DNA of 64,000 nucleotides, taken from NCBI GenBank assembly GCA_021234155.1, contig JAJEKV010000137.1, positions 1,340,225 to 1,404,224 of the forward strand, written 5' to 3'. The DNA comes from Isoetes taiwanensis (taxonomy: Eukaryota > Streptophyta > Lycopodiopsida > Isoetales > Isoetaceae). The notes under the pieces are model-generated. The model worked only from the letters and a program-made list of their open reading frames with translations, made no database searches and was not told the origin of the DNA. Made by a program: the position numbers and the translations under genes. Below, one piece after another: positions 19,285-31,928 of the stretch (its first letter is position 1; every line of letters begins with the position of its first letter).

Positions 19285-20401
19285 CTTCGTCTTGGGATAT
19301 TTTCTTTAATACTTTCTCATATACCCATTCTCTCAAATTATCTTTTATCCGAATTGCATCATCCCATTTGATATCCCACTTATTGAGCCACTTTTTCACA
19401 TCATCAAACCATCCCTTTTCTGCACTCATTAGCAAAGCCTGCTTTGGGATTCGATTGTCATCCATCTGCATTACTTTCTTAACATATCTGATGCATCTAA
19501 GTATTGCTTCTCCCTCAAGAGGCATTAGATCTGCTTCTGTTAGCATCATCGGATATGGGGTTTGCACTTTTACTCCTAGTTCCAGACGTAAGAATTTCTT
19601 CAATACCTGTTCAATGTCCTCCCATAAGCATTGTGGCAGACTTGGGCCCCATATTTCGCACCCATACAGGATGACACTCTGGACTAAAGATTCAAATAGT
19701 CTAACCTTCAGTGGCCAAGACCATAAGTAGATTCTTCTACACATACTTTGCACAGAGTATAATGCCTTCTGTCCTCCCTCAATTCTCTGGGCTATGCATG
19801 CATTCCATTTATGGTTCCTGCTCATCTCTAGTCCTAGATATTTATATGCTTCACATGCTTGCACAACGCTGCCTTTATACCTGAATGTGTGATCTTGCCT
19901 AAGTGCCCCAACTGTCATAATGTTAGATTTCTCTAAATTTACTTGCATTCCCATCTCATCACAGAATCTAGCAAGGACATCTAGGTGTTGCTGCATATGC
20001 TCTTTTGTGCGTGCAAACATAACAATATCATCAGCATACATAAGCAATTGAACAACATACCCGTGTATTTGTGTGCCTCCTTCACTATTGGCCCTTAACA
20101 TCTCTTCCAATCCATCAATAAAGAGTCCAAATAAGGTCGGGGACATTGGGCATCCTTGTTTTACTCCGACGTTGCTTTCCGTTATCTCCTGCACATCCAA
20201 CGAGAAAGGCATAGATAACTGTACGAGCACCTTTTCATACAATATACGGATTGCCTCTTGCAGATGTTTTGGAACCTGCAATTTTGCCATTCTTTCCCAA
20301 AGCTTTGATCTCGGCACTTTATCAAATGCTTTCTTAAAGTGAATGAAACATATATGAACTGGCTTTTTAGTGCCTTTTACGGAATCAAAAATGGTTTTCA
20401 A
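19211..20401 (-). pseudogene. LINE A reverse transcriptase (largest open part)
   Basis: 396 codons open. The RT palm is complete: FKKAFD (motif A region), QGCPMSPTLF (motif B) and YADD at residues 122-125 (motif C, about 20,038-20,027). Next come LEKSNIM, the thumb-like AYKYLGLEMSRNHKW, and the conserved LYGCEIWGPSL. It lacks the amino-terminal endonuclease, which must lie 5' of the truncation. Frame breaks on both sides make it inactive, although the catalytic core itself looks undamaged. Confidence 0.9.
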
Positions 20402-20983
20402 AGCAAGCAGGTGATCTATGGTAGATCTATTATGTCGAAAACCAGCCTGAGTTTCTGCCCTCTTTCCATGTCTTTCAGCCCAGTCACTAACTTTTCTTCT
20501 CTATAATAGTTGCAAATAGTTTCGAGAAGAGACTACTTACCATGTGTTCTATAATTATTTGCTTCTGTCATCGGGCCGCTTTTATGTATCGGAACCACTC
20601 TATTCCATTGCCATATTTGAGGGAATCCTGCTCTCATGGCTGCCGTAAACATCTTTGCAACTACTTCATTCACACTATCCCCTGCCCACTTCAAGTGTTT
20701 CGCACATAAACCATACGAGTCTCTTGCCTTACCATTTGACAAGTTCATAATACCTTCCGCTACCTCTTCCTTTGTGAATGCAAGATCAGATTGCACTTTG
20801 ACTTCCTGTGGAATAGCGTCATCGTGATATAATTGCACTACCTGTTGCCATAAAGCATGCGCTGACAAGGGGATACACTGCTGTTTTGCTTGCTTTAGCT
20901 TGCTCCAAAAGAGCTTGGACTCTACAAGATATTGATCAAGGAGTGTCTCTTGTCGCTTTCCCTCGACAAATCTTCCTTTTGTC

Positions 20984-21117
<134 letters not shown>

Positions 21118-22366
21118 AGTGAAGTGTGAAGTGTATTATTGTGTGTTTGTGAGACCATCAGGTCTATAAGACAGTTATATACAATGTCATTTTAGTCAAT
21201 CCTCATCTGAGACCCCCTCATGGGGATCCTCACTGCTCCCCTCTCCTTCCTCATCTGTCAAGTAGCTCTTAATAGCTTTAGTCCCAGCCTCGCCCTTAGT
21301 TGCATCATATCAATCAAGAAGCTTCCGGCTATAGTGGCTGGTAGGTCAAAAAATTGGTGCAAGCTGCTCACACCCACGCCGTGTGCAACCCTCAAGGTCT
21401 GGTACGCTGGGCAATATATGATTGCATGCTCTTCATCCTCTACCTCATCTGACCCACACATACTACATGTCCTATATTCTCGCGGAATATTATACCATCT
21501 TCCTACCTCAATCCCTAAGTGATGTGCACTTAGTCGCATCCTGCATATGGCGTATCTTTTTTTCAAAGAGATGTTCTCATTTAGGTATCTCATTTCTTGC
21601 AATGTGGGATTCATCTTCTCCCGGTAGTGAAGCATTTTCACTCCAGGACTATGCCAGACTCTTTCCTGAACCGTTTCCCGCACCCATTCATGTATTCTAT
21701 TTTTATTGGTTACAAGATCTTCTATCCTGAGACCCCATTTGTGCATCCAATTCTGCCCTTCTACATACCACCCTTTCTCAAATGTTTCCTTCATAGCCAA
21801 TCTTGGATAACTGTCTTCTTCTAGGCCACCTAATTTACTCAGGTATCTCAGGTACCATGTGAGAGCTTCACACTCTAAGGGCATCATCCCACATTCAGCT
21901 AGCATCATCTCATAAGGGGTTTGCATTTTGACCGCGAGCTCCGTACGTAGGAATTTTTTTTGTATCTTCTCAATCTTTTGCCATAACTCCAGAGATAATC
22001 CTGGCCCCCACACCTCGCATCCATAAAGCAACACTGCATGTACAAGAACTTTAAAGAGCATCTTCTTTAGTTCAAACCTCCAGATCTCGGCCTTCACACA
22101 TTTCTTCTGCATGGCAAATAGGGCCTTTAACCCTCCATTTACCCGTTGTTCTACTGTTTGATTTCATCTGAAATGCTTATCCACGATCACCCCCAAATAG
22201 GACTTATTTGTGCATTATTGAATATTTTCCTCGAGGTAGAATGATTGAAAATAGCTATTGTCTTTTATGTTTTAATCTTCTAATGTAATATATAGGACAT
22301 GTAGATAGCGTCAATATACATATAACAAAACTAGAAGTTAACACATAACTCAGGTGTTTGAAGCAA
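21118..22366 (-). mobile_element. L1-like LINE 3' fragment (LINE B), same family as LINE A
   Basis: The open frame 22,112-21,258 carries VLLYGCEVWGPGLSLELW, EMMLAECGMMPLECEALTW, REKMNPTLQEMRYLNENIS, RLSAHHLGIEVGRW and TCSMCGSDEVEDEEHAIIYC, with all Cys/His ligands present. Upstream on the minus strand, with stops, NGGLKALFAMQKKC is preceded by SYLGVIVDKHF, FYLEENIQ and LED-x-NIK. These align with YKYLGLEM, FRYKGSVVQ and LEKSNIM of LINE A. The catalytic YADD region is missing. The outermost 168 bases are repeated in inverted orientation at 23,070-23,237. Confidence 0.88.
22199..22366 (+). repeat. Left arm of a 168-bp inverted repeat
   Basis: Reverse complement of 23,070-23,237 with a single mismatch seen (CTCGAGG against CCCGAGG near 22,232). 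It consists of LINE B sequence at its outer end. Confidence 0.9.
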
Positions 22367-22377
22367 TAACTCAGGTG

Positions 22378-23069
<692 letters not shown>

Positions 23070-23237
23070 TTGCTTCAAACACCTGAGTTATGTGTTAACT
23101 TCTAGTTTTGTTATATGTATATTGACGCTATCTACATGTCCTATATATTACATTAGAAGATTAAAACATAAAAGACAATAGCTATTTTCAATCATTCTAC
23201 CTCGGGGAAAATATTCAATAATGCACAAATAAGTCCT
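23070..23237 (-). repeat. Right arm of the 168-bp inverted repeat
   Basis: Same length as the left arm and inverted. Beyond its outer end (after AAGTCCT at 23,237) the LINE sequence stops and unrelated sequence begins. Confidence 0.9.
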
Positions 23238-24044
23238 TTTTATGACATAAGTTGAATTAGACTTGTTTTTGAGTGAGATTTTTGGTGAATGTATTTTAAT
23301 GTAAAAACAATAGTTGACCTATATAGGGCCAAACTGGCGCGCTTTTGGAACAGACATAATCCCAATTTAGATTAACGTTGGTTATGTGCCGTGATGTACT
23401 TGACTTTTCTAGCCTTAAGGAAATTGCAGTGTTGTCTGATTGCGTGCGGGTGCAGAGAAGGGTCTGTGACCTGGCGGAGCTGTCTTTTGTGTTCCTTGCA
23501 CTCAGCATCAAACTGCTGATTACTCGGGAAGATCATGGTCCCCGAGGCTCGTCGAGGACGGCTGTCGAGCTCGGCTTAAGCCGCCTTCGACGAACTGAGG
23601 TTGTGGTCCCCGAGGTTCGTCGAGGGAGAAGAGACTGCTTTGGGAGAATGATCTTGTCCCATATTCTAGACCAAACAAGCCGGTGATTGGCATCAAGAAG
23701 TACACGTTGCCATTAAAGTTACTATCTTCAAATACCACCACTTGCCCCTTCCTTTTTTAATGGCTTCCTTATATAATACTTTGAAGTCTTAGAATTAGGT
23801 GGATTGCCTACTTTGGGGCTCAAATACACTAGATAAGGGTGTGCCGAATTTTCTCTGAGTCAAAGGTCAATACTACACAAAATAAATGTGTAGCAATTAA
23901 AGCTTAAGCAGTATCTTATACAATAATACATGAAATAAAGATGGATGGATAAATGGATGGATGGATAGATACATTTTTAACCTTTAGAGATTTCATTTTC
24001 ATTTTGGACGTAAAAATTCATCTTATCTTATCTATTCCTAATAA
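23238..24044. other. No gene; short repeats
   Basis: Holds the second copy of the dispersed repeat shared with 16.57 kb (23,331-23,390). GGTCCCCGAGG(C/T)TCGTCGAGG is duplicated at 23,538 and 23,605 around an inverted CTTCGACGAA. A short GGAT microsatellite lies near 23,940-23,972. The open frame 23,378-23,686 covers the duplicated block and is not a convincing gene. Confidence 0.5.
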
Positions 24045-24064
24045 TCTATATATAGTAATAAAAG
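24045..24064 (+). other. Helitron 1 5' terminus
   Basis: Begins TCTATATATAGTAATAAAAG right after A at 24,044. The short AT-rich TCTATA start is typical for plant Helitrons. Confidence 0.65.
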
Positions 24065-25030
24065 CAAAATGTAGTTTGTGCAGGGCATCTGGGCCGTCAA
24101 AGTTTTTTCCCATACTTTCATTTTGGACCGTTCATTAGTTAGTTATTACTTTAGAAACCAGCGTGAACGATTTTGCCCAGATTTCGATTTTGCCCAGATT
24201 TTCACTCGTGTTTGCTGGCCACGGTTTGTCCTTGACAAAAGACATGCTTTTGTTCTAAACCGTTTGATCATAGGAAGGGAGGAAAAATTAGGGACGTAGT
24301 CGGTTATGCGAAATTCGGAGAGGTAGACAGAGCGATCAATCCTTTTATACCTAAGTCCGGCATGAAATCCAAAGTTGATGATGGTTTTTCCATCTAAATT
24401 GTCTCATTTTTGCACTTGCGTTTTATTCAACTGGTAAGGGTTATGCATTTCTTATCCGGCAAATTTTTATTAAGTTGTTATTTTGAGAGTATAAGGCTTT
24501 TGCCATCCACGATTTGTTCTGGAGGATATCATATTCGCTTGGTTCGCACTGTACAATGATGCTTCTCAGCATTATCGGCAAGATAAGCAGCTAGGACGAA
24601 TGCTTGCCCTCTCCAGCTAAGTGAGATAAGGCGACAAGATCAGAGATATTTTTAGGAGAAAATCCCAAGCCCTTACACCCTTTTCATTTGATGTTTTTAG
24701 CTTGCGGCTCCCATAAGGGCTCAGATCAGGATTCAAAGACTGAGAATGAAAAGGTAAGGATCGTGAGAAACATTTCCTCGAGCTCTTCCTTTGTTTAATT
24801 GTTTGTACTTCACCTGCAAAAGTTCTCTTGCTTTCCAGATTTACAATCTTATTTCCAGGTTCATCTCCATCACTATTTGTTTTTGGCTGGAGTCGCATGA
24901 ATAGCTATTAGAGGTAAGATATACTTAATGTTTTCGTTGTTGATTTGCAGTATGGAGACTTGCATTGTGGCATATCTTTTCTTTTTTTCACTTCTATCTA
25001 TCACTGGTTTAATATCTATTATTTCTTTAG

Positions 25031-25129
25031 GGTTGGAAAATCAGCAATCTTTAATTTGCTAAAATATCATTATGAATCCCGGAGGTTGAATACTAAACCC
25101 CAGAGCTCCAATTTTGTGGCTCAAGAAAT
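25031..25129 (+). pseudogene. Exon-like piece with VGKSAIFN P-loop-like start
   Basis: Follows a good acceptor (TTATTTCTTTAG) and reads VGKSAIFNLLKYHYESRRL, ending at a possible donor (ATG/GTATTA). GKS with following hydrophobics resembles a nucleotide-binding loop, but one motif is too little to name a family. It may be a captured exon inside Helitron 1. Confidence 0.2.
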
Positions 25130-25461
25130 GGTATTACCATGTAAGAAATCACAAAGTTGATTAGTTTATTGGATAAGAATGTTTGAAGGTCAATTTATTG
25201 CCTTTGTGTTTGTCATATCCGTAAGTTTGTGTCCCGTGATTATCGGGTTTTCGAACATGCTCGCATTAATCACAAGTTGAAGAAGCAAAATGTGCCATAA
25301 GGGTGTTACCAATGTTTGGAGCAACAATTCTCGCAGAGTGTGCTAGCACAACCGCAATCCTTCACCACCGGAAGAGGTAACATCCATGGGCGTAACAATA
25401 GGGAGCTTCGAGTTCCCAAAGAAAGATCGATCGCGTTCTTTGCCATAGCAAAGATCCCTAA

Positions 25462-25930
25462 TTATGCTGCCACTATATGATAAGCTACTTGTGCCAGCTT
25501 GCTAGGAGAATAACAGGGGCATGAAAGGGGCATCACATATCCGCAGAGGGTAGGACTTGGGATGCCGCTTGTAAGTTCATGCACAGCAGCCTTTCCGCAC
25601 AAAGGAACATGGTTTGTGGATAACCCTGAGCAATTGTGCCCGATAAGTGCATTCCGGTTTGCCTTGCCATCCATATGCTTTGGCATTTCGAAATGTTCAT
25701 AACTCTGTAGGCTTTTAGATTTCTTCTATGCGTAATCTCCGTAATGTATGCATAGCATGGCCACATCCTTGCTTTCGCCCATTGCCCTTGGCTTCTACCT
25801 TAGCAAAGCCATAATTAGCATAGTTAATAAGGCTACCGACATGGGAGCAAGCCCGGTTGGCTTCCATACAGAACATTAACCGCATAGTCGCACAACTTCT
25901 ATTGGCTGCTCTCTTTCTTGGGCTCATCAA
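25462..25930 (-). other. Overlapping open frames, unrecognised
   Basis: Minus-strand frames include CSHVGSLINYANYGFAKVE and, in another frame, NHVPLCGKAAVHELTSGIPS. The composition is gene-like and Cys-rich but matches nothing I know. Possibly another captured fragment. Confidence 0.15.
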
Positions 25931-26089
25931 CTTCTTTGCCTATGTGTGTGCTTTGCCATGTGGTACAAGGGAAGGTCTTATTACTTAAAAGATTGAAGAA
26001 AACAAGAGGAAAAAATCTCTTCCCAATAGTCCTCGCCCGGTCACCAGTCCTAGGTCTGTCAACCCTTCCAACTCCCCATATGCCTAGAT

Positions 26090-26093
<4 letters not shown>

Positions 26094-26125
<32 letters not shown>

Positions 26126-26152
26126 GTAGGTAGGTAGGTAGGTAGGTAGGTA
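26094..26152. repeat. (GATA)n(GGTA)n compound microsatellite
   Basis: About seven GATA units followed by about seven GGTA units. Confidence 0.95.
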
Positions 26153-26731
26153 GTATTTTAACGTCACGCCAAGTTATGGATACTCATGTTATGGATACTC
26201 ATGTTAAAGGAAAAGAGAAAAAGTACAAAGAAAAAAAAAAAAAAAGATCGCCTCTATAAAGTGTAAAACTTCCGTGTTGACTTATTCTTCCTCTTTTCAC
26301 CGGCCATGGCACTCCACCCTCTTGAAGTTTCCCTTGCCCTCCACCCTCTTGACGTTTCCCTTGCTGGTTTTGGTTCCTAGAAAGAATTTGAAATGGCTAG
26401 AGACATCAAAAAAAAAAAAGATATTCGTGACTAAGTGATGGTGGAATCAGGCCTCTGAGAGTGCACAGAGGATGAGAAGCAAGTGTTGCTAGGTAAATTT
26501 TTTTCATTTAATGTGTTTATTATTAGTTGATAGAGTAGAAATGAATGTGAAGCAGATGTCATGGAGTTCCTCTCACCATTTCGTATCTTTGCATTACATA
26601 GATTTACCTTCTCTATTTTTGGGTTGGCATGACCATTTTAAGTGTTGAATCATTTTGCGTAGAGAAGATTCGTCTCATAGAGCTTATATAATGTTATAAG
26701 GAAGTTAGTGCAAATTACTCTATTCCAATGT

Positions 26732-26890
26732 ATAGGCATAGAACCAAATCATGTTACTTTTATTAGCACAATTAGAACATGTGCAAATACCACATCTTAT
26801 GAACAAGGGTACTTTTATTAGCACGCTTAGAGCATGTGCAAATACCACATCTTGTGAACAAGGGAAGCAACTTTATACTCGATATTTATG
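26732..26890 (+). pseudogene. PPR protein fragment captured in Helitron 1
   Basis: Reads GIEPNHVTFISTIRTCANTT, the consensus of an L/S-type pentatricopeptide repeat, followed by SCEQGKQLYTRYL. PPR proteins bind organellar RNA and are abundant in land plants. A 55-base block (26,755-26,809) is repeated at 26,810-26,864; since 55 is not a multiple of three the duplication shifts the frame. Only about one and a half repeats survive, so this is a scrap. Confidence 0.65.
26755..26864. repeat. 55-bp tandem duplication in the PPR fragment
   Basis: Unit beginning TACTTTTATTAGCAC at 26,755 and again at 26,810, with a handful of differences. Confidence 0.85.
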
Positions 26891-27163
26891 CCTACCAAAG
26901 AGGATATATTTCTACCAAAGATTTTTCCTCCTCTATTGTACTTGTATATTAACTTATTGAATAAATTATATTAGAATCTCTTGGCATTCTAATATGAAAT
27001 CTAGCAGGTGTGGATCTAGCAATCGCTTGGCTTGGTTCCTAGATCCTACACATTCGCGCCGTGATAAATTTAGGGTGAACATGGGTGTTAGATTTCTTAA
27101 AGATTGAGATTTTGTTTAGAGCATTTGGGCTTGATTACATGTTGAATATTTGTTTTGCTGCAG

Positions 27164-27235
27164 GCTCTTGGTATTGCCGGGCATTACAAATGGAAGTGCA
27201 GTCCTTCAATCACAGCAAACATACTGTCATGCAAG
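27164..27235 (+). pseudogene. 72-bp exon-like piece in Helitron 1
   Basis: Bounded by TTTTGCTGCAG and AAG/GTATCATT, exactly 24 codons without a stop: ALGIAGHYKWKC, then SPSITANILSCK. Clean splice-like borders and a length divisible by three suggest a captured internal exon. The parent gene is not recognised. Confidence 0.35.
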
Positions 27236-27489
27236 GTATCATTCCATTTCTGAATTCATTGTTATGGTACTATTTTTTGATGACCTCTGCAATTGTTGTT
27301 ATATGGACGTCAAATGTAAATATTTTGATTGTGATGTTCACCGGTGGGGCTTCTAAAGTTATGAATACCTCTAACATTAGCATGTTCCGCGTTAAACTTG
27401 CCAAAATATGCATAAATGTTGGTTAGTGTTTGTAGAGTTGCTTTATAAAGGTAATCTTTTTTGCATGCATATAATAATGCACACAACAA

Positions 27490-27545
27490 ATAGCTTTTAG
27501 GAATAGAATAGAATAGAATAGAATAGCTTTTAGGAATAGCTTTTA
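27490..27545. repeat. (AATAG)n short tandem repeat
   Basis: Several GAATA units followed by a duplicated TAGCTTTTAGGAA. Confidence 0.7.
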
Positions 27546-28324
27546 GGAGAGCCTCATTTATTGCATCATAAGAAACCATTTGACCATGGTCGCACCTATA
27601 TTTTTGTATGTTATCATTACTTTTTGATCCATTCATTGTTTTTACATCATTTTTGTCTTTTAAAATAGATTTACATGTATGGTATTATAGTAGTTGGATA
27701 TTGTCATCTTAGAATGAAGCACTTCCAATTGTAAGGTTGCTCAAAGATTAAGTTTGAATTAATGTTGGAACTTTTCATTTTTAGAGATGGATTTACATTT
27801 TTGATGGGTTGATTCTTTGCGTGGTTGATTCATGCTGCTATGCTGTTCTAAGCATTGAGTTGTAGGTGATTCATGCTGCATTGAATTTTGAATGAAGTAA
27901 TGTTCAGCCATGGCTTCTAATTTGAATTAGCATATGATAAGAAGCAAGGGTTTTAGCTTATACCTACAGAACCATGTAGGTAAAGCCGGGCCCTTATAGC
28001 AGAATTATCCCCAATGCAGAGTGAATACTTACATCCATGTATGCTGTTTGCTTCATTTTATCTCCATGTCCAATTTTATAGATGCTTTATATGAAGTGAA
28101 AGTGTTATGTACAGTTGCATTTTTCCCTATCCACTATTAGGATCCATTTGACCGTCTTTTTTCGTTTATAGTTCAGGGCTTCATCAAGTGTTGTCTTCAG
28201 AAGCCCATCTGCCAAGAAGCCCATCTGCCATGGCGTTTCCTATGTATCCATGTATTTCAAAATTATATTGCCAAAAGTTGTAGTCTATGTGCCAAAGACC
28301 TTTAGGCTATGGCATTTAGTAGGA

Positions 28325-29345
28325 AATAATTGAAGAAATCGAGCAATGCCCATGCTTTCTTAGGAATTAGAATGAGATGCCTCCATAGATTCAAAGCCTA
28401 CCTCTGCATACAGTAAGAAATCAGCATGTTCTGGGGCCATTATTTCTGCCTTCATGTAAATCAAGAAACAGTAGCAGCGTTACAAGAGAACAAACATGTA
28501 TGCATGAATAGCAAGGATGTAATTCTCCATTGCTTTTGAACACCAACCCGACCTTTATGAGACTCTTGACCATCTATCTATTGCCCACAAAGAAGCATGT
28601 ACTTTCTAGGTTTTCTAGAAAGATTGGTGGTACTTCTATGGTAATCGGGTCATGGGAACAATAAGTTGCATGTTGTAATCAGAATCAAGAAACGGTAGCA
28701 GCTTAGTCGACCTTTATTGAGCTCTCTCTCATGTGAAGCTGATTGGTAACTGAAGAGTGCCGAAACATTTCCAAGACGGGAATATATGCTATATTGCCCT
28801 TTTCTTAAAAGTTTCCCACAACATGGCATTGCAAATGGAGACATACAAGATCAAATAGAAGAATGGCTGGCAGAAAATATCCAAAGGAAAGAGTAAGGAT
28901 ACCGGCACCGACCCGTAAACAAAGCTTAGCTTAACCTAACATCGAGATTAATAATTATTGTCATCAAGCACATCCCCAGGCAACAGCTTGTCCATTCTTC
29001 CAAATGAGTACAATTTAGGAAAACAACAAGTGCAATGTTTTCCTTCTTGATTATAAGTACTCGATCTTGCCATTTATAAATTGCTTAAGAAATCATTAAA
29101 GCAGTTCTCAACAGTGTGAAGGAGCAATGAAACGGCAAGATTCCATGGACCATTGGCATCATTTCCAAGACAAAAACCGAAAAGAGATGCACCTAATGTA
29201 AAACTATAAAGCCAAATATTTCACAGTATGTCCTTTTATCAACAGAGTGAAGCCCCAATATGATAGCACCTTTAGATAAAAACTTGAAGAAATTGAGGAA
29301 TGTCCATGCTTTATTAGGAGTTAGAATGAGATGCATTCATAGCTT
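28325..29345. repeat. Diverged direct repeats in Helitron 1 (pair 1)
   Basis: About 65 bases near 28,327 (AATTGAAGAAATCGAGCAATG and following CATGCTTT) recur near 29,282 with moderate divergence, both continuing to GAATGAGATGC. No coding content was seen in the region. Confidence 0.6.
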
Positions 29346-30705
29346 CTACTTCTGCATATAGATATGTATTTACCTTCACACGGGTTGCTATAAGTAGTAT
29401 TGGACAAAGATGCTTGGTGCATTCAGAATATGAACAATACACAGCTTTGTTTCGTCAACAATATTTGGTCCTTGGTATTTTGAAATTCGAAATGGAAATT
29501 CTTCTAATCTTGAGCAAGAGGTGAGTTGCGTATGACCATTTTGATTCTCATACTCATGCATGGTAATCCTTCAACATGTAAATTACTGCAAGTTTGTTTA
29601 CAATAAGGAACGATTGAAAGTGAGCTTTGAAGCGAAAGCAGCTTCAAAACAATCTCTGATTCTTTAAATTTTTGCCAACGGCTTATGAAAGAGCAGGTAC
29701 AACATCTGATTCTTTAAATCTTTGCCAATGGCCTATCAAACAACAGGTTCTAAGTGCACTTCAATAAGGCCCATGTTTTCCTATTGTGGCCTAACATTTA
29801 GTTCTTATAATACAGAGATGAAAGTTAATGGCAATGCAGCAAGGAGTGTTGGCCAAGGGGAGCTTTTATCCAAGAAAAGCATAGATTGTGCTCTGCCTAA
29901 ATGGACCTTCTATTGGCTGCTTTAATGGCAATGGCAATGCATCTTATCTGCAATGCTGCTTTAAAAATCCATTTGATATTGGACGTGACAAGATGTTAAG
30001 ATATGCCATTTGAATTAAATTACAACTTATAAGGTGTTTGAGTTTCCATGTTTATAGATCAATGAACCACTTCCCGTAGAGAGCTTCACAGTGAGCTTTT
30101 CTGGTTGTGAAATTTGTTGTGGCCTCATACTATAGGCTAATTGGGAACATAGTTGCATTCAGTGAGCTAGCTACTCAATTTGGCGAGATGTCATTTTAAT
30201 GTTTAAGGGCAACAACAATGTTGCATTCATTACTATTCCACAGTTGTCTGCTCACAAAAGGAACATTTATGAAGCAGAAAATAGTAAAGGGCAACTAATT
30301 GCTACTGGGCTAGGGTGGCTTATTTCGTATGGATGTGCATACTAATTTTGTGCTTAATGTTTGAGACCTCGGGCATATAAGGTATGTGCTATATTGCCCT
30401 TCTCTTATAAAGTTTGCCACAACATGGCTCTACAGATGGAGACATTCAAGATCAATTAGAAGAATGGTCATGTAAAAACATCCAAAGGAAAGGATAACGA
30501 AGTACCTTCCCAGAAGCGGACTTAACAAACTGAACATCAGTTGAATAACTGTTGTCATCAAGCACTCGCCAAACGAGTACAATTTAGGAAAACTACAAGC
30601 CTAGTGTTTTCCTTGCTGGTTATAAGCACTTGATCTTACCATTTATAAATTGCATAAGAAATCATTAAAGCCGTTCTCAACAGTGTGAAGAATACAATGA
30701 TTGCA
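28785..30705. repeat. Diverged direct repeats of about 330 bp in Helitron 1 (pair 2)
   Basis: Copies at about 28,785-29,130 and 30,385-30,705 share GCTATATTGCCCTT, CACAACATGG, ATGGAGACAT, GAGTACAATTTAGGAAAAC, CCATTTATAAATTGC and TCTCAACAGTGTGAAG in the same order. This is an internal duplication of Helitron cargo. Confidence 0.75.
29655..29754. repeat. 50-bp tandem duplication
   Basis: TCTGATTCTTTAAAT starts at 29,655 and 29,705. Copies are similar over the full unit. The surrounding 29,760-31,890 shows no recognisable gene; the 74-codon frame at 30,925-31,149 is unassigned. Confidence 0.75.
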
Positions 30706-31899
30706 GGGGTTTATGGCGTCTATCCTTTCCAAAATCCTTGGCTATGGATATTGCTGCACTATCTTTATAATCCTATTGCATTTTTAGCTTTACATGCTTG
30801 CTACTTGAACATTTAGATTATGCCTCTTTTGGAAACCTCGGATCCTACCGGTAAATGGATCCTCTTAAGTCTTTAAATTACATAAAGAAAAACATATTGT
30901 TGCTAGGTTATTAGTTGTCATGGTTTGTTATTGCGTGGAGGAAGCATTTACAACTTGAAAGAAAACCGTGGTGTTGTCTTGAATCCTCCTAAAAGCATCC
31001 TCCCAACATCTGTTCAAGTTATTCAGCAAAACATGGAATACAACAAAATCATAACAACTATTTGGAATGGACGTGGAGGAGAAATATGGTCCTTAGAAAT
31101 TCTGTTTATGAAAACAAGACCAATTGGTGAACGTACGGTATTTATGTAAACTATCTCGATAGGCAAGATTATTAGAGGCTAAAAGATTACTCATATTCGA
31201 GGTCGTACCTGACAAGTACTTGAATTTTTGCATTTTCTTAAGAGCTTATTTATGGGAAGGTGTTTGAGGAGTAAGTAGCTGCCGAAAGAGTGATGGCATC
31301 ATTGCCCAAACCATTCTAAAGTGCTCCAAGCAATTGGAGACTTTGCAAAAGATGGATTTCTTTTTTTTTTTTTAAGTAAAAGAGGAAACTTTAGTGCAAC
31401 ATGGCATATTGGTCTTTTAGCCAAACATCTCCGCCAATGATTTTGTAGTTCGAATTATTAGGAGAAAGGTTTTTCATTTGATTGTTTTATTTCAAAAATG
31501 TTACATGTTGACGTTTAAGGATAGGATTTGCTAGCAAATGAAAAATATTACCTATTTTAAAAGTTCTATTATTCTACCTTATGCTTATATTGTGGTATTG
31601 TTATCTATATCCTAAACATTAAAAAGTTTGTGTTGTGCAACTCATATTGACTTCCCACGTCCATGTTTTTTAAGCTGTCAAGTTCGTTAAACTTAAGCTT
31701 TATATGCTAATATATGAGACATCTTTCACAACCATATTATCCAAGACATGTGAACTTTTATTTTCCCATTTCGTGCTGGGGTCCATCATTATTTATTAAG
31801 ATATAATCTATGTTTAATTTAGAATAATTTAAGAACATAATGTTGTCCTCACGTAATCAACTTGAAGCCACAATTCCAACATTTTCATCCCAACGAAAA

Positions 31900-31928
31900 G
31901 CCCAGCAACGCTGGGCACTTTTTCTAGT
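31900..31928 (+). other. Helitron 1 3' hairpin and CTAG(T) end
   Basis: Stem GCCCAGC/GCTGGGC with loop AAC, spacer ACTTTTT, then CTAG and host T. Textbook Helitron 3' terminus. Confidence 0.8.

Larger units (their letters stand above)
24045..31927 (+). mobile_element. Non-autonomous Helitron carrying gene fragments (Helitron 1)
   Basis: The 5' end reads TCTATATATAGTAATAAAAG, close to the usual plant Helitron start, with host A before it. The 3' end has a 7-bp hairpin GCCCAGC-AAC-GCTGGGC (31,900-31,916), seven bases, then CTAG at 31,924-31,927 and host T. This matches the TC...hairpin...CTRR layout and A/T insertion site, with no target duplication as expected. About 7.9 kb. I found no Rep/helicase ORF, so it would need a helper. 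It contains a PPR fragment, exon-like pieces and internal duplications. The pairing of these two ends is inferred; nested or chimeric elements are possible. Confidence 0.65.
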
